A stretch of 21,956 nt of DNA from Actinomycetes bacterium (GTDB lineage: Bacteria > Actinomycetota > Acidimicrobiia > Acidimicrobiales > Palsa-688). The stretch is from assembly GCA_021796905.1 (NCBI GenBank), contig JAKABK010000002.1:1-21956 (forward strand), given 5' to 3'. The notes beneath the pieces are model-generated. The model was not told where the DNA came from. It saw only the letters and a list, made by a program, of their open reading frames with translations, and did not search any database. A program made the translations under genes and the position numbers. The number at the start of each line of letters is the position of its first letter. Positions within the stretch are counted from its first letter, which is position 1. Positions 1 to 7,696 of this stretch are shown here, piece after piece.

Positions 1-996
1 TGCCAGGCGCACGAAGTAGTAGTTGTAGACGAGGATGGCGGGGAGCAGGCCGAGGAAGACGGTCGTGACGCGAAAGTGGCTGCCGTCGCTCATGAAGAGG
101 AGGAACTTGTCGGCCCAGAGGACCGAACCGAGGACGAGCCCGCGCAACAGGTCCCTGGCGACCTCGCCCGGCTCGACCGACAACCGCCGCACCATGAGGT
201 ACGAGCGGCGACGGAGGGGGAGCACCTGGGTGGCGAGCGCGACGAGGGGCGGGAGGAACCAGAGGGAGGGGACGATCAGGAGGGTCGCGGCGAGGCTCGC
301 CCATCCGATCGCCCACAGCACCCGGTTGCGACTGACGATGCTGAGGATGAGGGACTGCGCGAACGCCACGTAGAGCACGCACAGCGCTACATAGACGGCA
401 AGCACCGTGGGCGACCAGCCGGTGGCGATGGCGATGGGCGCAGCGAAGACGGCGATCGTGGGCAGCGATTGCACGAAGGCCGAGGGCCAGGCCTCACAGA
501 AGCGGTTCCTCACCGTCTCGGGGTTCCCCGAGTCGATCTCCGCCGCGATCGAACGGTACAGGGGTAGGCAGACCGCCTGGGTCAGCCACGGCACGGTCAC
601 CGACGAGGCGAGCAGGAGGGTCGTGAGCGGGACCCCGCCGATGCGGTCGTGGGAGAGGCGGTGGCTCGCGAGGGGGTAGGCGATGCTCAGGAGCAGCACC
701 GGCGACAGGTAGAGAGCGAGCTCGACGAGTCGCTGGCCCCGCCGTGGCAGCGGTCCTCGTCGGGTCGCGCCGTCCAGCGCGGGCGGGGCGAGCCTGTGAC
801 GCCTAGCCCACAATACGGTGACGAGGAGACACCCGGTCGTGAGGGTGACGAGGTCGACGGCTCTATCCGAAGCGATGGCCACTATCGCCGCGATCGCGAG
901 GAGAGCGAAGCTGGTCCCAGGGAACAGCGAGAAGCCGCGAACAGCCGGTACCGGTGGAGAACTTGCAGTTTGCGGCCCGGAACTGGGTGCGCTCAT
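1..996 (-). CDS. Multi-pass integral membrane protein, 3' end cut off by the window
   Basis: The reading frame is open on the minus strand from an ATG at 996 to the left edge, about 332 residues with no stop. The product begins MSAPSSGPQ and is very hydrophobic, with about 8-10 likely membrane helices: two near residues 28-65, two near 95-135, four around 155-240, and two in the last 50 residues visible. A short segment near the left edge reads LWADKFLLFM, then a hydrophobic stretch containing PAILVYNYYF. I do not recognise the family firmly. The helix-rich layout and the W-x-D-K segment faintly recall PelG-like polysaccharide export membrane proteins, but this is only a guess. An in-frame stop lies just upstream (1018-1020), so the start cannot be far away. 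It diverges from menA. The remainder of the gene outside the window would decide the family. Confidence 0.75.
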   Translation of the reverse strand, partial: MSAPSSGPQTASSPPVPAVRGFSLFPGTSFALLAIAAIVAIASDRAVDLVTLTTGCLLVTVLWARRHRLAPPALDGATRRGPLPRRGQRLVELALYLSPVLLLSIAYPLASHRLSHDRIGGVPLTTLLLASSVTVPWLTQAVCLPLYRSIAAEIDSGNPETVRNRFCEAWPSAFVQSLPTIAVFAAPIAIATGWSPTVLAVYVALCVLYVAFAQSLILSIVSRNRVLWAIGWASLAATLLIVPSLWFLPPLVALATQVLPLRRRSYLMVRRLSVEPGEVARDLLRGLVLGSVLWADKFLLFMSDGSHFRVTTVFLGLLPAILVYNYYFVRLA

Positions 997-1013
997 GGAG
1001 TCGTTGGTTGCAT
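993..1013 (-). other. Possible six-codon leader ORF overlapping the membrane-protein start
   Basis: On the minus strand, an ATG at 1013 opens a frame MQPTTP that ends in TGA at 995-993. The stop overlaps the downstream ATG as ATGA. A purine-rich AAAGGA lies about 12 bases before the leader ATG, while the main ATG has no obvious ribosome-binding site of its own. Re-initiation at the overlap is an inference. Short ORFs like this also occur by chance. Confidence 0.25.
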
Positions 1014-1404
1014 GTCTTCACGCAGTCCTTTGTCGTTCTCGTGTTGTTCGCCGCTGGGGGACAGCGCGCGAGTTTTATCACTACGTGCACCCGCCGGTTT
1101 TATTGTCGCCGTGAAGAGCCTACCGTGGCTCGGGTTGAATGCGGGAGGAAATGAGGCGTTTTGTACGGGATGGTCGCCTCTGGACCCGTCGGTTCACTAA
1201 GTGTGGTGAGGCCGTCTCGGTGTGTCGCAATCGGGCGCGGGGAAGGCGGCACGGGTGGTGCGGGGGTCCTCAGGCTGTACCCACAACAGCGGTCACCTAT
1301 TCGGAAAAGATGACCCGGGTCGGCAAGGCGCCCCGACGCCCCCGCGCCGGGGCCGGAGGTCGCTCGTGGCATTGCCCGTCGGGCGCGTGAGCCGGTGGGG
1401 CCAG
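1014..1404. other. Intergenic region between two divergent genes
   Basis: About 400 bases separate the start of the membrane-protein gene from the menA promoter. Roughly the first 150 bases are noticeably less GC-rich than the rest of the window. They contain two direct copies of GTTTTAT at 1072-1078 and 1097-1103, 25 bases apart start to start. An 83-codon plus-strand frame at 1139-1390 has weak third-position GC bias and an Arg/Cys-rich product, so I do not call it a gene. I see no RNA gene or riboswitch fold that I can name. Confidence 0.5.
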
Positions 1405-1410
1405 TAATGT
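1405..1410 (+). promoter_or_regulatory. -10-like hexamer of menA (leaderless type)
   Basis: TAATGT lies six bases before the GTG start of menA, with no Shine-Dalgarno between them. Transcription starting about seven bases after the hexamer would begin at the start codon. The same spacing recurs before other genes here. Confidence 0.5.
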
Positions 1411-1416
1411 TCGACG

Positions 1417-2298
1417 GTGCCAGAGCGCAGGAGAGCCGGGGTCCGCTGGGTGCAGGGCGCCCGACCCCGTACCCTGCCGGCGGCGATCGTGCCGGTGGCG
1501 GTCGGCACGGGCGTGGCCGCCGCCGGGGGTCACGCGGTGGCCTGGCGGGCGGTCCTGGCTGCGGTCGTGGCGCTCGCGTTGCAGGTCGGGACCAACTACG
1601 CCAACGACTACAGCGACGGGGTGCGGGGCACCGACAGCTCCCGAGTCGGGCCGGTGCGGCTGGTGGCCTCCGGGTTGGGCTCGCCGACGGCGGTGAAGCG
1701 GGCGGCGGTGGTCTCCTTCGGTATCGCCGCGGCAGCCGGCGCGGTGCTCGCTGCTGTGGTGTCGTGGTGGCTGATCGCGCTCGGCGCAGCGGCGATCGCC
1801 GCCGGTTGGCTCTACACCGGGGGTCCCCGGCCCTATGGCTACGCTGGGCTCGGGGAGGTGTTCGTGTTCGTGTTCTTCGGTCTGGTGGCGACGGTCGGAA
1901 CCGCGTACGTCCAGCTCGAACGGCTGGACGGCCTGGAGTGGGTCGCTGCGGTGGTACCGGGCCTGCTCGCCGTGGCGCTGCTCGTGGTCAACAACCTGCG
2001 CGACATCGCCGGCGACGCGGCCGCCGGCAAACGGACCCTGGCGGTTCGGATCGGGGCTCCCGCCACCCGGGCGGCCTACGTGGCGTGCCTGATCGGGCCG
2101 TTCGTGGTCGCGGTCGTCGTCGCGGCCTTCTTCCGGCCGTGGGCGCTGCTGGCCCTGCTGGCGGCACCCCTCGCCCTCGGGCCGGCACGCTCGGTGCTCA
2201 CCGGGGCGGAGGGCCGTGACCTGGTGACCGTCCTCGGCCGCACCGGCCGGGTCCAGTTGGCGGTCGGGGTGCTGCTCACCGCCGGCCTGGTCCTCTAG
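1417..2298 (+). CDS. menA: 1,4-dihydroxy-2-naphthoate polyprenyltransferase MenA
   Basis: This membrane enzyme attaches the polyprenyl chain to 1,4-dihydroxy-2-naphthoate, giving demethylmenaquinone. The 293-residue product has the family opening GARPRTLPAA (residues 14-23). It also has both Asp-rich prenyl-diphosphate motifs of the UbiA superfamily: NYANDYSDGVRGTD at 60-73 and DIAGDAAAGKRTLAVRIG at 196-213. Hydrophobic helices lie between and after them. Length is normal. The GTG at 1417 is chosen because TAATGT sits six bases upstream; a second in-frame GTG near 1450 would leave only a few residues before the conserved GARPRTLP. It is transcribed alone and converges with menH, 53 bases downstream. 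The neighbours menH, menD, menF and menG act in the same pathway. Confidence 0.95.
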   Translation: MPERRRAGVRWVQGARPRTLPAAIVPVAVGTGVAAAGGHAVAWRAVLAAVVALALQVGTNYANDYSDGVRGTDSSRVGPVRLVASGLGSPTAVKRAAVVSFGIAAAAGAVLAAVVSWWLIALGAAAIAAGWLYTGGPRPYGYAGLGEVFVFVFFGLVATVGTAYVQLERLDGLEWVAAVVPGLLAVALLVVNNLRDIAGDAAAGKRTLAVRIGAPATRAAYVACLIGPFVVAVVVAAFFRPWALLALLAAPLALGPARSVLTGAEGRDLVTVLGRTGRVQLAVGVLLTAGLVL

Positions 2299-2351
2299 TC
2301 GGCTCCCGCGCCCCGCTGCCGGCCCGACGGTCGGCTGCGCTTGGCTACCCG

Positions 2352-3122
2352 TCAGCCGCCGGCAAGGAACGCTCCGAGCGCAGCGAGGCAGGCGTCGGGT
2401 CGCTCCAGGTGGCAGGCGTGGCCGGCGCCGGCCACCACCGACAGGCTCGCGTTTGAGCCGATCGCCGCGACCAGGCGGTGGGCTCGGGCCAGGTAGGCGG
2501 GGTCGAGCTCGCCGGCCACTACTAGGACCGGGACCGAGATCTCCCCGAGACGGCCCCACAGCGGCTCCTGCACCCCGGTGCCGGCGAGGCGCAGGCTCGA
2601 CGCCAACCCGGCGGCACTGCCCCCGAGACGGGAGTCGAGCGCGGCCGCCTCGGCGCTCAGCGTTGCGAACAGCGGCCGCGCCAGCCACCAGTCGAGGAAC
2701 GCCGGCACCCCGTCGCGCTCCACCCGCCGGGCGATCTGCTCGTCGCTGGCGGCCCGCTCGGTCCGTTCGGCCGGATCGTCGATGCCGGCGGTCGTGCTCA
2801 CCAGCACGAGCCGTTCGACCACCTCGGGGTGGGCGAGGGCGACATGGAGGCCGAACCGTCCGCCCATCGAGTAACCGACGTAACAGCCGCGTCCGCCGGC
2901 CTCCGCGATCAGGTCCGCCCCCTCCCACAACCCGGCACCTACCTCCGCTGAGCCGCCGTGGCCGGGAGCGTCGACAGCGATCACCTCGTGGGTCCCCGAG
3001 AGCCGCTCGGCGAGCGGCGCCCACGATCCGGCCGACTGGGTGAAGCCGTGGAGGAGCACCAGCCGAGGACCCGATCCCCAGGTACGTGTCGTGAGCACCC
3101 GATGATGGTGCCATGAGCGCAC
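2352..3122 (-). CDS. menH: Alpha/beta hydrolase, MenH (SHCHC synthase) of menaquinone synthesis
   Basis: MenH removes pyruvate from the MenD product (SEPHCHC) to give SHCHC. The 256-residue product shows an oxyanion-loop LLHGFTQSAGSW (23-34), the nucleophile elbow GYSMGG with Ser85, Asp207 in AGELDP, and His235 in GAGHACHLE. These make a complete Ser-Asp-His triad. The segment WWLARPLFATL is typical of MenH rather than of generic hydrolases, and the divergent neighbour is menD. The GTG at 3122 is preceded by AAAGG with a six-base spacer, which puts the start 10 bases inside menD. A second GTG at 3098 would avoid that overlap but has no such site. The family call rests on motifs plus context. 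Another alpha/beta hydrolase activity cannot be excluded from sequence alone. Confidence 0.85.
   Translation of the reverse strand: MRSWHHHRVLTTRTWGSGPRLVLLHGFTQSAGSWAPLAERLSGTHEVIAVDAPGHGGSAEVGAGLWEGADLIAEAGGRGCYVGYSMGGRFGLHVALAHPEVVERLVLVSTTAGIDDPAERTERAASDEQIARRVERDGVPAFLDWWLARPLFATLSAEAAALDSRLGGSAAGLASSLRLAGTGVQEPLWGRLGEISVPVLVVAGELDPAYLARAHRLVAAIGSNASLSVVAGAGHACHLERPDACLAALGAFLAGG
3101..3106 (+). promoter_or_regulatory. Weak -10-like hexamer before menD
   Basis: GATGAT lies six bases before the menD ATG, at the same spacing as the clearer TAnnnT hexamers before other genes. Its match is weaker because the first base is G. No Shine-Dalgarno sequence is seen before this ATG. Confidence 0.3.
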
Positions 3123-4864
3123 AGGACGCCTTTGCCGCGACCATCGTCGACGAATGGGCCCGGGCCGGGCTCACCGATGCCGTCGTCGCCCCCGGGTCGC
3201 GCTCCACGCCGCTCGTCGCGGCTCTCGCCGCCGACGGCCGGCTCCGGGTGCACGTGGTGCTCGACGAGCGCTCCGCCGGGTTCGTGGCGCTCGGTCTCGG
3301 TCTCTCCACCGGCCGGCCGGCTCCGGTGGTCGTCACGAGCGGCACCGCGGCGGTCGAGCTGCACCCGGCGGTGGTGGAGGCCGACCAGGCCGGCGTGCCG
3401 CTCCTGGCGGTGACCGCCGACCGCCCGCCCGAGCTGCACCGGGTCGGCGCCCCCCAGACCGTTGTCCAGGCCGGTCTCTACGGGGGATCGGTCCGTTTCT
3501 CCGCCGACCCGGGCGTGCCGGAGGGGACCGCCACGGGGTGGTGGCGGTCCCTCGCCGCGCGGTTGGTCGCGGAGACGGTCCGCCACCCCTGCGGGCCGGG
3601 GCCGGTGCACCTGAACGTCGGGTTCAGGGACCCGCTGCTCGGCGATCCCGGCCCGCTGCCACCCGGGCGGGACGGGGGGAGGCCCTGGCACGAGGCGAGC
3701 CGGGGTCGCTCGGAGCTCCCGTCGGCGGAGCTGGTCGCCGAGCTGGTCGCCGCCGCCGGCTCCGAAGGGCTGGTTGTCGCCGGGGCCGGAGCGGGCCGGG
3801 CGGCGCTGGGCATCGCCGGGACGCTCGGCTGGCCGCTGCTCGCCGATCCCCGCAGCGGCGCCAGGGTGGGACATCCCCTCGTCGTGGCGGCGGTCGACTC
3901 CTTGCTGCGGGTACCCGAGGTGGCCGCCTGGTGCCCGAGCTACGTGCTGCGCCTCGGTCGTCCCTGGGCGTCCAAGGTCCTCGGTTCGTGGCTGGCGACC
4001 CTGCCGTCGACTACTCGCCAGGTGGTCATCGACGCCTCCCGGGCCTGGTCCGACCCCGAACGGACGTCCTCGGTGGTCTCCGGGGCCGACCCGTCGCTGC
4101 TCGCCGAGACGGTCACTGCGGCGCTCGGGGGCTCGGGCGGACCTGCCGGGAGGACCACCGAGTGGGTGCAGCGCTGGCAGGCGGCCGAGACCGCGGCCCA
4201 GGCGGCGATCGACCGGCAACTGGCTACCGAGACCGCGACCACCGAGGCGGCGGTCGCCCGGACGGTGACCGAGGCGGTGCCCGACGGGAGCTGGCTGTTC
4301 ACCTCCTCGTCGATGCCGGTCCGTGACGTCGAGTGGTACGGCAGGCCCCGTGACGGCGTGAGGGTGGTCGCCAACCGCGGAGCCAACGGTATCGACGGGG
4401 TCGTCTCCACCGCCTTGGGTGTTGCTCTCGGCACCGAGGACGCGACCGTCGCCCTGGTGGGTGACCTGGCGTTCCTCTACGACGCCGGCGCCCTGCTCGG
4501 CGCTGCCGACCGACCGGCCCACCTGAGCGTGGTGGTCGTCGACAACGACGGCGGCGGGATCTTCTCGTTCCTGCCGCAGGCGGCGGCCGTCCCGGCCGAG
4601 CGCTTCGAGCGTCTCTGGGGCACCCCCCACGGTCGGGACCTGACCGCGGTCGCCTCCGCCTACGGGGTCCCGGCCCGGCGGGTGGCCGACCTCGCCGAGC
4701 TGCGGGCGATCGTGTCGGACCCTCCCGAAGGGGTGTCGGTAGCGGTGGTGGCCACCGACCGCAGCGCGAACGTCGCCGCCCACGACCGGCTCAACGCCGC
4801 GATCGCCGGCGCCGTGCGGGCTGCCGCGGGTACCCGGGCGACGGGCGCCGGGGCCGGTAGCTGA
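3113..4864 (+). CDS. menD: 2-succinyl-5-enolpyruvyl-6-hydroxy-3-cyclohexene-1-carboxylate synthase MenD
   Basis: This thiamine-diphosphate enzyme joins 2-oxoglutarate and isochorismate in the first committed step of menaquinone synthesis. The 583-residue product is of normal length. The N-terminal Pyr domain has VAPGSRSTPL (25-34) and the cofactor-activating Glu52 in LDERSAGF. SGTAAVELHPAVVEA and TADRPPELH follow. The C-terminal PP domain carries ANRGANGIDG, the diphosphate/Mg site beginning GDLAFLYD, and DNDGGGIFSFLPQA. The last 20 or so residues are an Ala/Gly-rich tail. It starts head to head with menH, overlapping it by 10 bases if both starts are right. It is followed after 80 bases by a D,D-carboxypeptidase gene on the same strand. 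Its substrate is made by menF, found further along. Confidence 0.96.
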   Translation: MSAQDAFAATIVDEWARAGLTDAVVAPGSRSTPLVAALAADGRLRVHVVLDERSAGFVALGLGLSTGRPAPVVVTSGTAAVELHPAVVEADQAGVPLLAVTADRPPELHRVGAPQTVVQAGLYGGSVRFSADPGVPEGTATGWWRSLAARLVAETVRHPCGPGPVHLNVGFRDPLLGDPGPLPPGRDGGRPWHEASRGRSELPSAELVAELVAAAGSEGLVVAGAGAGRAALGIAGTLGWPLLADPRSGARVGHPLVVAAVDSLLRVPEVAAWCPSYVLRLGRPWASKVLGSWLATLPSTTRQVVIDASRAWSDPERTSSVVSGADPSLLAETVTAALGGSGGPAGRTTEWVQRWQAAETAAQAAIDRQLATETATTEAAVARTVTEAVPDGSWLFTSSSMPVRDVEWYGRPRDGVRVVANRGANGIDGVVSTALGVALGTEDATVALVGDLAFLYDAGALLGAADRPAHLSVVVVDNDGGGIFSFLPQAAAVPAERFERLWGTPHGRDLTAVASAYGVPARRVADLAELRAIVSDPPEGVSVAVVATDRSANVAAHDRLNAAIAGAVRAAAGTRATGAGAGS

Positions 4865-4929
4865 GCGCCGGGGCCGGCGTCGGCTCGGGCGCCATCGGGG
4901 GGCGCTCCCGGCGGGCGGCGCCACGCGGG

Positions 4930-4935
4930 CAGAAT
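4930..4935 (+). promoter_or_regulatory. Weak -10-like hexamer before the carboxypeptidase gene
   Basis: CAGAAT lies nine bases before the GTG start in the 80-base gap after menD. It keeps the A at position 2 and T at position 6 but lacks the leading T, and the spacing is a little long, so this is a weak call. Confidence 0.25.
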
Positions 4936-4944
4936 GCCGGGTCC

Positions 4945-6318
4945 GTGCCCGACGCCCGCAGTCACCCCTACCCGCCCCGGCGCCCCGGCCCCGGTGGCGG
5001 CTCCACAGACCCCCGGCGGGGACGTCCCGCCGGCGCCGCTCCGCAGGCCGGAGGGCAGTACCCGAGGGAGCGGACCGACCGTTCCCGGCGTCGGCGCCAG
5101 CTGCGCGCCCGGCGTATCGGTGTCGGCGCGTTGGCGGTGGTCACGGTCGTCGCCCTCGGGTCGCTGCGAGCGGCGAGCGAGGCGGTCCCGGCGGCCTCTG
5201 CCCGGCGGCTCGTCCAACGGCGGGTCCCGGTCCCCGGCGAGGCGAGCAGCCCGGCGTGGCCGTCGTCGGGGGAGGCGGCCCTCGCGACCTGGGACGGGAA
5301 GCTGATCGGTACCTCCGGGCCGGTCGCGGCGGTCCCGATCGCCAGCGTGACCAAGGTGATGACCGCCTACCTCACCTTGACCGAGCACCCGCTGGCGCTC
5401 GGTCGGGGTGGTCCCTCCTTCACCATCACCGCCTCCGAGGCGGCCCACCTGTCGGCGCGCATCGCTGCGGGCGAGTCGCTGGTCGACGTCTACGCCGGGG
5501 AGACCTTCGACGAGCTCCAGGCGCTGCAAGCGCTGCTGATCCCCTCGGCGGACAACATGGCGGCGGCCCTCGCCCGCTTCGACGCCGGCAGCCGGTCGGC
5601 GTTCGTCGCCCGGATGAACTCCACCGCAGCCAGCCTGGGCATGACCCACACCCACTTCGTCGACCCGAGCGGGCTCGACCCGGGCAGCGTGTCGGATCCC
5701 GCCGACCTGGTCCGTCTCGCCGCTGCCGCCATGCGCCTGCCGGTGTTCGCCCGGATCGTCGACGAGCCGAGCACGACGATCCCCGCTGTCGGGACCGTCA
5801 CCAACTACAACAGCCTGGTCGGCACCGACGGCTTCGTCGGGATCAAGACCGGCTCGACGCCCCGGGCCGGCGGGTGCCTGCTGTTCGCGGTGGTCCGTGG
5901 CGTCGACGGTCGCCGGGTGCGGCTCCTCGGTGCGGTGCTCGGCCAGCAAGGCACCTCGATCACCTCGATCATCTCGGCGGCTCTGGACGCCTCACGACGC
6001 CTCGTCGACAGCTGGTACTCGAGCCTGGCCGACACCGTCCTGGTCCCGGCCGGTACCCCGGTCCTCTCGTTGCGGCGCGCCGGCGTGACGACCCGGGTGG
6101 TCACCGACTCGCCGCTACGGGTGCTGGCCCCTCCCGGCTCGCAGGTGTCGGTTCGCTTGCGGCTGTCCGGGGGCGACCCGGGACGGGCCCGGCCGGGGGA
6201 GCCGATCACCGGCAGGCTGGTGGCGAGCACCGAGACCGGCACCGTCTCGGTCGGTTTGAGCGGCCACGCCCCGCCGTCCCCGTCGCTCGGTTGGCGCCTC
6301 GGGCACCTCTTCGGATGA
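4945..6318 (+). CDS. D-alanyl-D-alanine carboxypeptidase (peptidase S11, PBP5/DacA-like)
   Basis: A penicillin-binding-type serine peptidase that trims the terminal D-Ala from peptidoglycan stem peptides outside the membrane. The 457-residue product begins with a cytoplasmic Pro/Gly/Arg-rich stretch (1-57). One membrane helix follows (about 58-76) and works as an uncleaved anchor or signal. In the catalytic domain, SxxK is SVTK (Ser134, Lys137) and the third motif is KTGS (301-304). The second motif, usually SxN, reads SADN at 201-204, so Asp sits where Asn is common. The region after about residue 355 may be the C-terminal beta domain. The start is GTG, with upstream bases giving no clear ribosome-binding site. 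Its place among men genes is probably incidental. It converges with menF. Confidence 0.92.
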   Translation: MPDARSHPYPPRRPGPGGGSTDPRRGRPAGAAPQAGGQYPRERTDRSRRRRQLRARRIGVGALAVVTVVALGSLRAASEAVPAASARRLVQRRVPVPGEASSPAWPSSGEAALATWDGKLIGTSGPVAAVPIASVTKVMTAYLTLTEHPLALGRGGPSFTITASEAAHLSARIAAGESLVDVYAGETFDELQALQALLIPSADNMAAALARFDAGSRSAFVARMNSTAASLGMTHTHFVDPSGLDPGSVSDPADLVRLAAAAMRLPVFARIVDEPSTTIPAVGTVTNYNSLVGTDGFVGIKTGSTPRAGGCLLFAVVRGVDGRRVRLLGAVLGQQGTSITSIISAALDASRRLVDSWYSSLADTVLVPAGTPVLSLRRAGVTTRVVTDSPLRVLAPPGSQVSVRLRLSGGDPGRARPGEPITGRLVASTETGTVSVGLSGHAPPSPSLGWRLGHLFG

Positions 6319-7696
6319 CCCGCCGGTAGCTCCCGGGCAACCCGGCCCGCCAGGGCCGGGTTGTGGGCCGGCCGGTCGCTGCGGCCCGGCGGCCCGGCCA
6401 GGGGCGCACCACCGCAGCGAGCAGTGCCTGGAGCTTGAGCTGGGTCTCGGCGAGCTCGACGACCGGGTCGGAGCCGGCGACCACCCCGACACCGGCGAAC
6501 AGCTCGGCCCGGCACCCCTCGACGATCGCCGAGCGGATACCGATCGCCCACTCCCCGTCACCGGAGGCGTCCATCCAGCCGACCGGACCGGCGTAGGGAC
6601 CCCGGTCGAAACCCTCGGCGGCGGCGAGGTAGGCGCAGGCCGTGTCGGTCGGGCTGCCGGCGACCGCCGGGGTGGGGTGGAGCGCCCCGACCAGCTCCAG
6701 CGCCGAAGGTCGGCGGCGGCCCGGGTGGAGCTGCCCGGTGAGCCGGGTCCCGAGGTGCGACACGTTGCGCAGCTCGAGGATCGACGGTCGGTCGGGCACG
6801 TCGAGGCGGGAGCACCACGGCGCCAGCCGTCTTCTCAGGTCCTCCACGACGAAGGCGTGCTCGGACCGGTCCTTCGACGACGCCAGCAGACCCTCGACGA
6901 GGGCCCGGTCGGCGGTGGCGTCCCCGCTGCGGGCCACGGTGCCGGCCAGCGGATGGGTGGTGACCGTCGGACCGTGGCGCCCGACGAGCAGCTCCGGGCT
7001 CGCCCCGAGGAAGTTGCCGACCCGGAAGACCATGCAAGCCGGGTACAACGCGGCGAGGCGTTCGAGGATCTGGCCGGTCGGGAGCGGGCGGTTGGCGACG
7101 ACCTCCACCCGGCGCGCGAGGACCACCTTGTCCAGGTCCCCGGCCCGGACGGCGGCGACGGCCTCGGCGACGGTCTCGACCCACTCGCGATGCGAGAGCG
7201 AGGAGCGCAGCTCGAAGCTGTCCGGTGCCCACTCCCCGAGCTCGGGGTCCTTGGCTGCGGTGGCCCCCGAGACCAGGCCGGAGGCCAGGCGTTCGACCTC
7301 GCCGCTGTCGTCCTCGCCGGCGATCGTGGTCACCCACGCCTGGTTGCCGTCGTAGCCGACCAGCGCAGCGGGCACGATCAGCTCGGCCGGTGCGCTCCGG
7401 TCGAACGGTAACGCCGCGACCGCCACCGCGCCGTGCGCCTCGCCGGGGCCGACGGGGATCGCGCCGAGCGCCTCGCCGGCGGCGAGCACTCCTGCAGGGT
7501 CGGCGAGCCCGTCGGGCAGAGCCAGGCGAAGGGCGGTGCCGTGGGTGGCGAAACCGCCGCCGGCGGTCCTCCAGAGCGCTCCGGCGGCGCCGGCGGCGCC
7601 TACCAGGTCGGGTCGGGTCCCGGGGGCCAGCTCGAGCGGTCGGCTGCGGGCGACGAGCCGGGAGGCGGCGAGGCGGGGATCGACGGAGGTGGTCAC
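6206..7696 (-). CDS. menF: Isochorismate synthase MenF, with an unusual basic C-terminal read-through
   Basis: Converts chorismate to isochorismate, the substrate of MenD. The start is GTG at 7696, overlapping the menG stop as GTGA. The open frame encodes 496 residues, but recognisable chorismate-binding sequence ends near residue 430. Signatures are Lys190 in DLDKVVLARR (general base), FRVGNFLGASPELLVGR, THPLAGTVARSG, LELRNVSHLGT, HPTPAVAGSPTD, GPYAGPVGWMD, IGIRSAIVEG and AGVGVVAGSDPVVELAETQLKL. HPTPAV with GSP supports isochorismate synthase over anthranilate synthase. The last 66 residues are Arg-rich, cover the 6339-6362 hairpin and continue 113 bases antisense into the carboxypeptidase gene before the first stop. 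That tail may be real read-through or the result of a sequencing or mutational frameshift near 6400. Confidence 0.92.
   Translation of the reverse strand: MTTSVDPRLAASRLVARSRPLELAPGTRPDLVGAAGAAGALWRTAGGGFATHGTALRLALPDGLADPAGVLAAGEALGAIPVGPGEAHGAVAVAALPFDRSAPAELIVPAALVGYDGNQAWVTTIAGEDDSGEVERLASGLVSGATAAKDPELGEWAPDSFELRSSLSHREWVETVAEAVAAVRAGDLDKVVLARRVEVVANRPLPTGQILERLAALYPACMVFRVGNFLGASPELLVGRHGPTVTTHPLAGTVARSGDATADRALVEGLLASSKDRSEHAFVVEDLRRRLAPWCSRLDVPDRPSILELRNVSHLGTRLTGQLHPGRRRPSALELVGALHPTPAVAGSPTDTACAYLAAAEGFDRGPYAGPVGWMDASGDGEWAIGIRSAIVEGCRAELFAGVGVVAGSDPVVELAETQLKLQALLAAVVRPWPGRRAAATGRPTTRPWRAGLPGSYRRVIRRGARGANRATGTAGRGRSNRPRRCRSRCSPPACR
6339..6362. terminator. Strong hairpin between convergent genes, bidirectional terminator candidate
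   Basis: AACCCGGCCC at 6339-6348 pairs perfectly with GGGCCGGGTT at 6353-6362 around a four-base GCCA loop, giving a ten-pair GC-rich stem. It lies 20 bases after the carboxypeptidase stop and downstream of the conserved part of menF, as expected for a terminator shared by convergent genes. No U tract follows on either strand, which is common in high-GC actinobacteria. It falls inside the open frame that extends menF. Confidence 0.65.

Noticed and set aside
35..1200. Plus-strand frames over the left-edge membrane gene
   Set aside because: Their products are Glu/Arg/Gly-rich, without domain features, while the minus strand gives a coherent membrane protein through the same bases.
1139..1390. 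83-codon plus-strand frame just before menA, with GGGAGGA near an internal ATG
   Set aside because: Third-position GC is clearly lower than in real genes of the window, the product is Arg/Cys-rich without pattern, and the purine run is too close to the ATG to act normally.
1297..4924. Very long minus-strand frames (about 650-680 codons) opposite menA and menD
   Set aside because: They lie antisense to well-identified enzymes, have Arg/Gly/Pro-rich low-complexity products and no family motif. Long shadow frames are expected in DNA this GC-rich.
4865..4930. Small GC hairpins in the menD-carboxypeptidase gap
   Set aside because: Stems of about five pairs are common by chance at this base composition, and no U tract follows.
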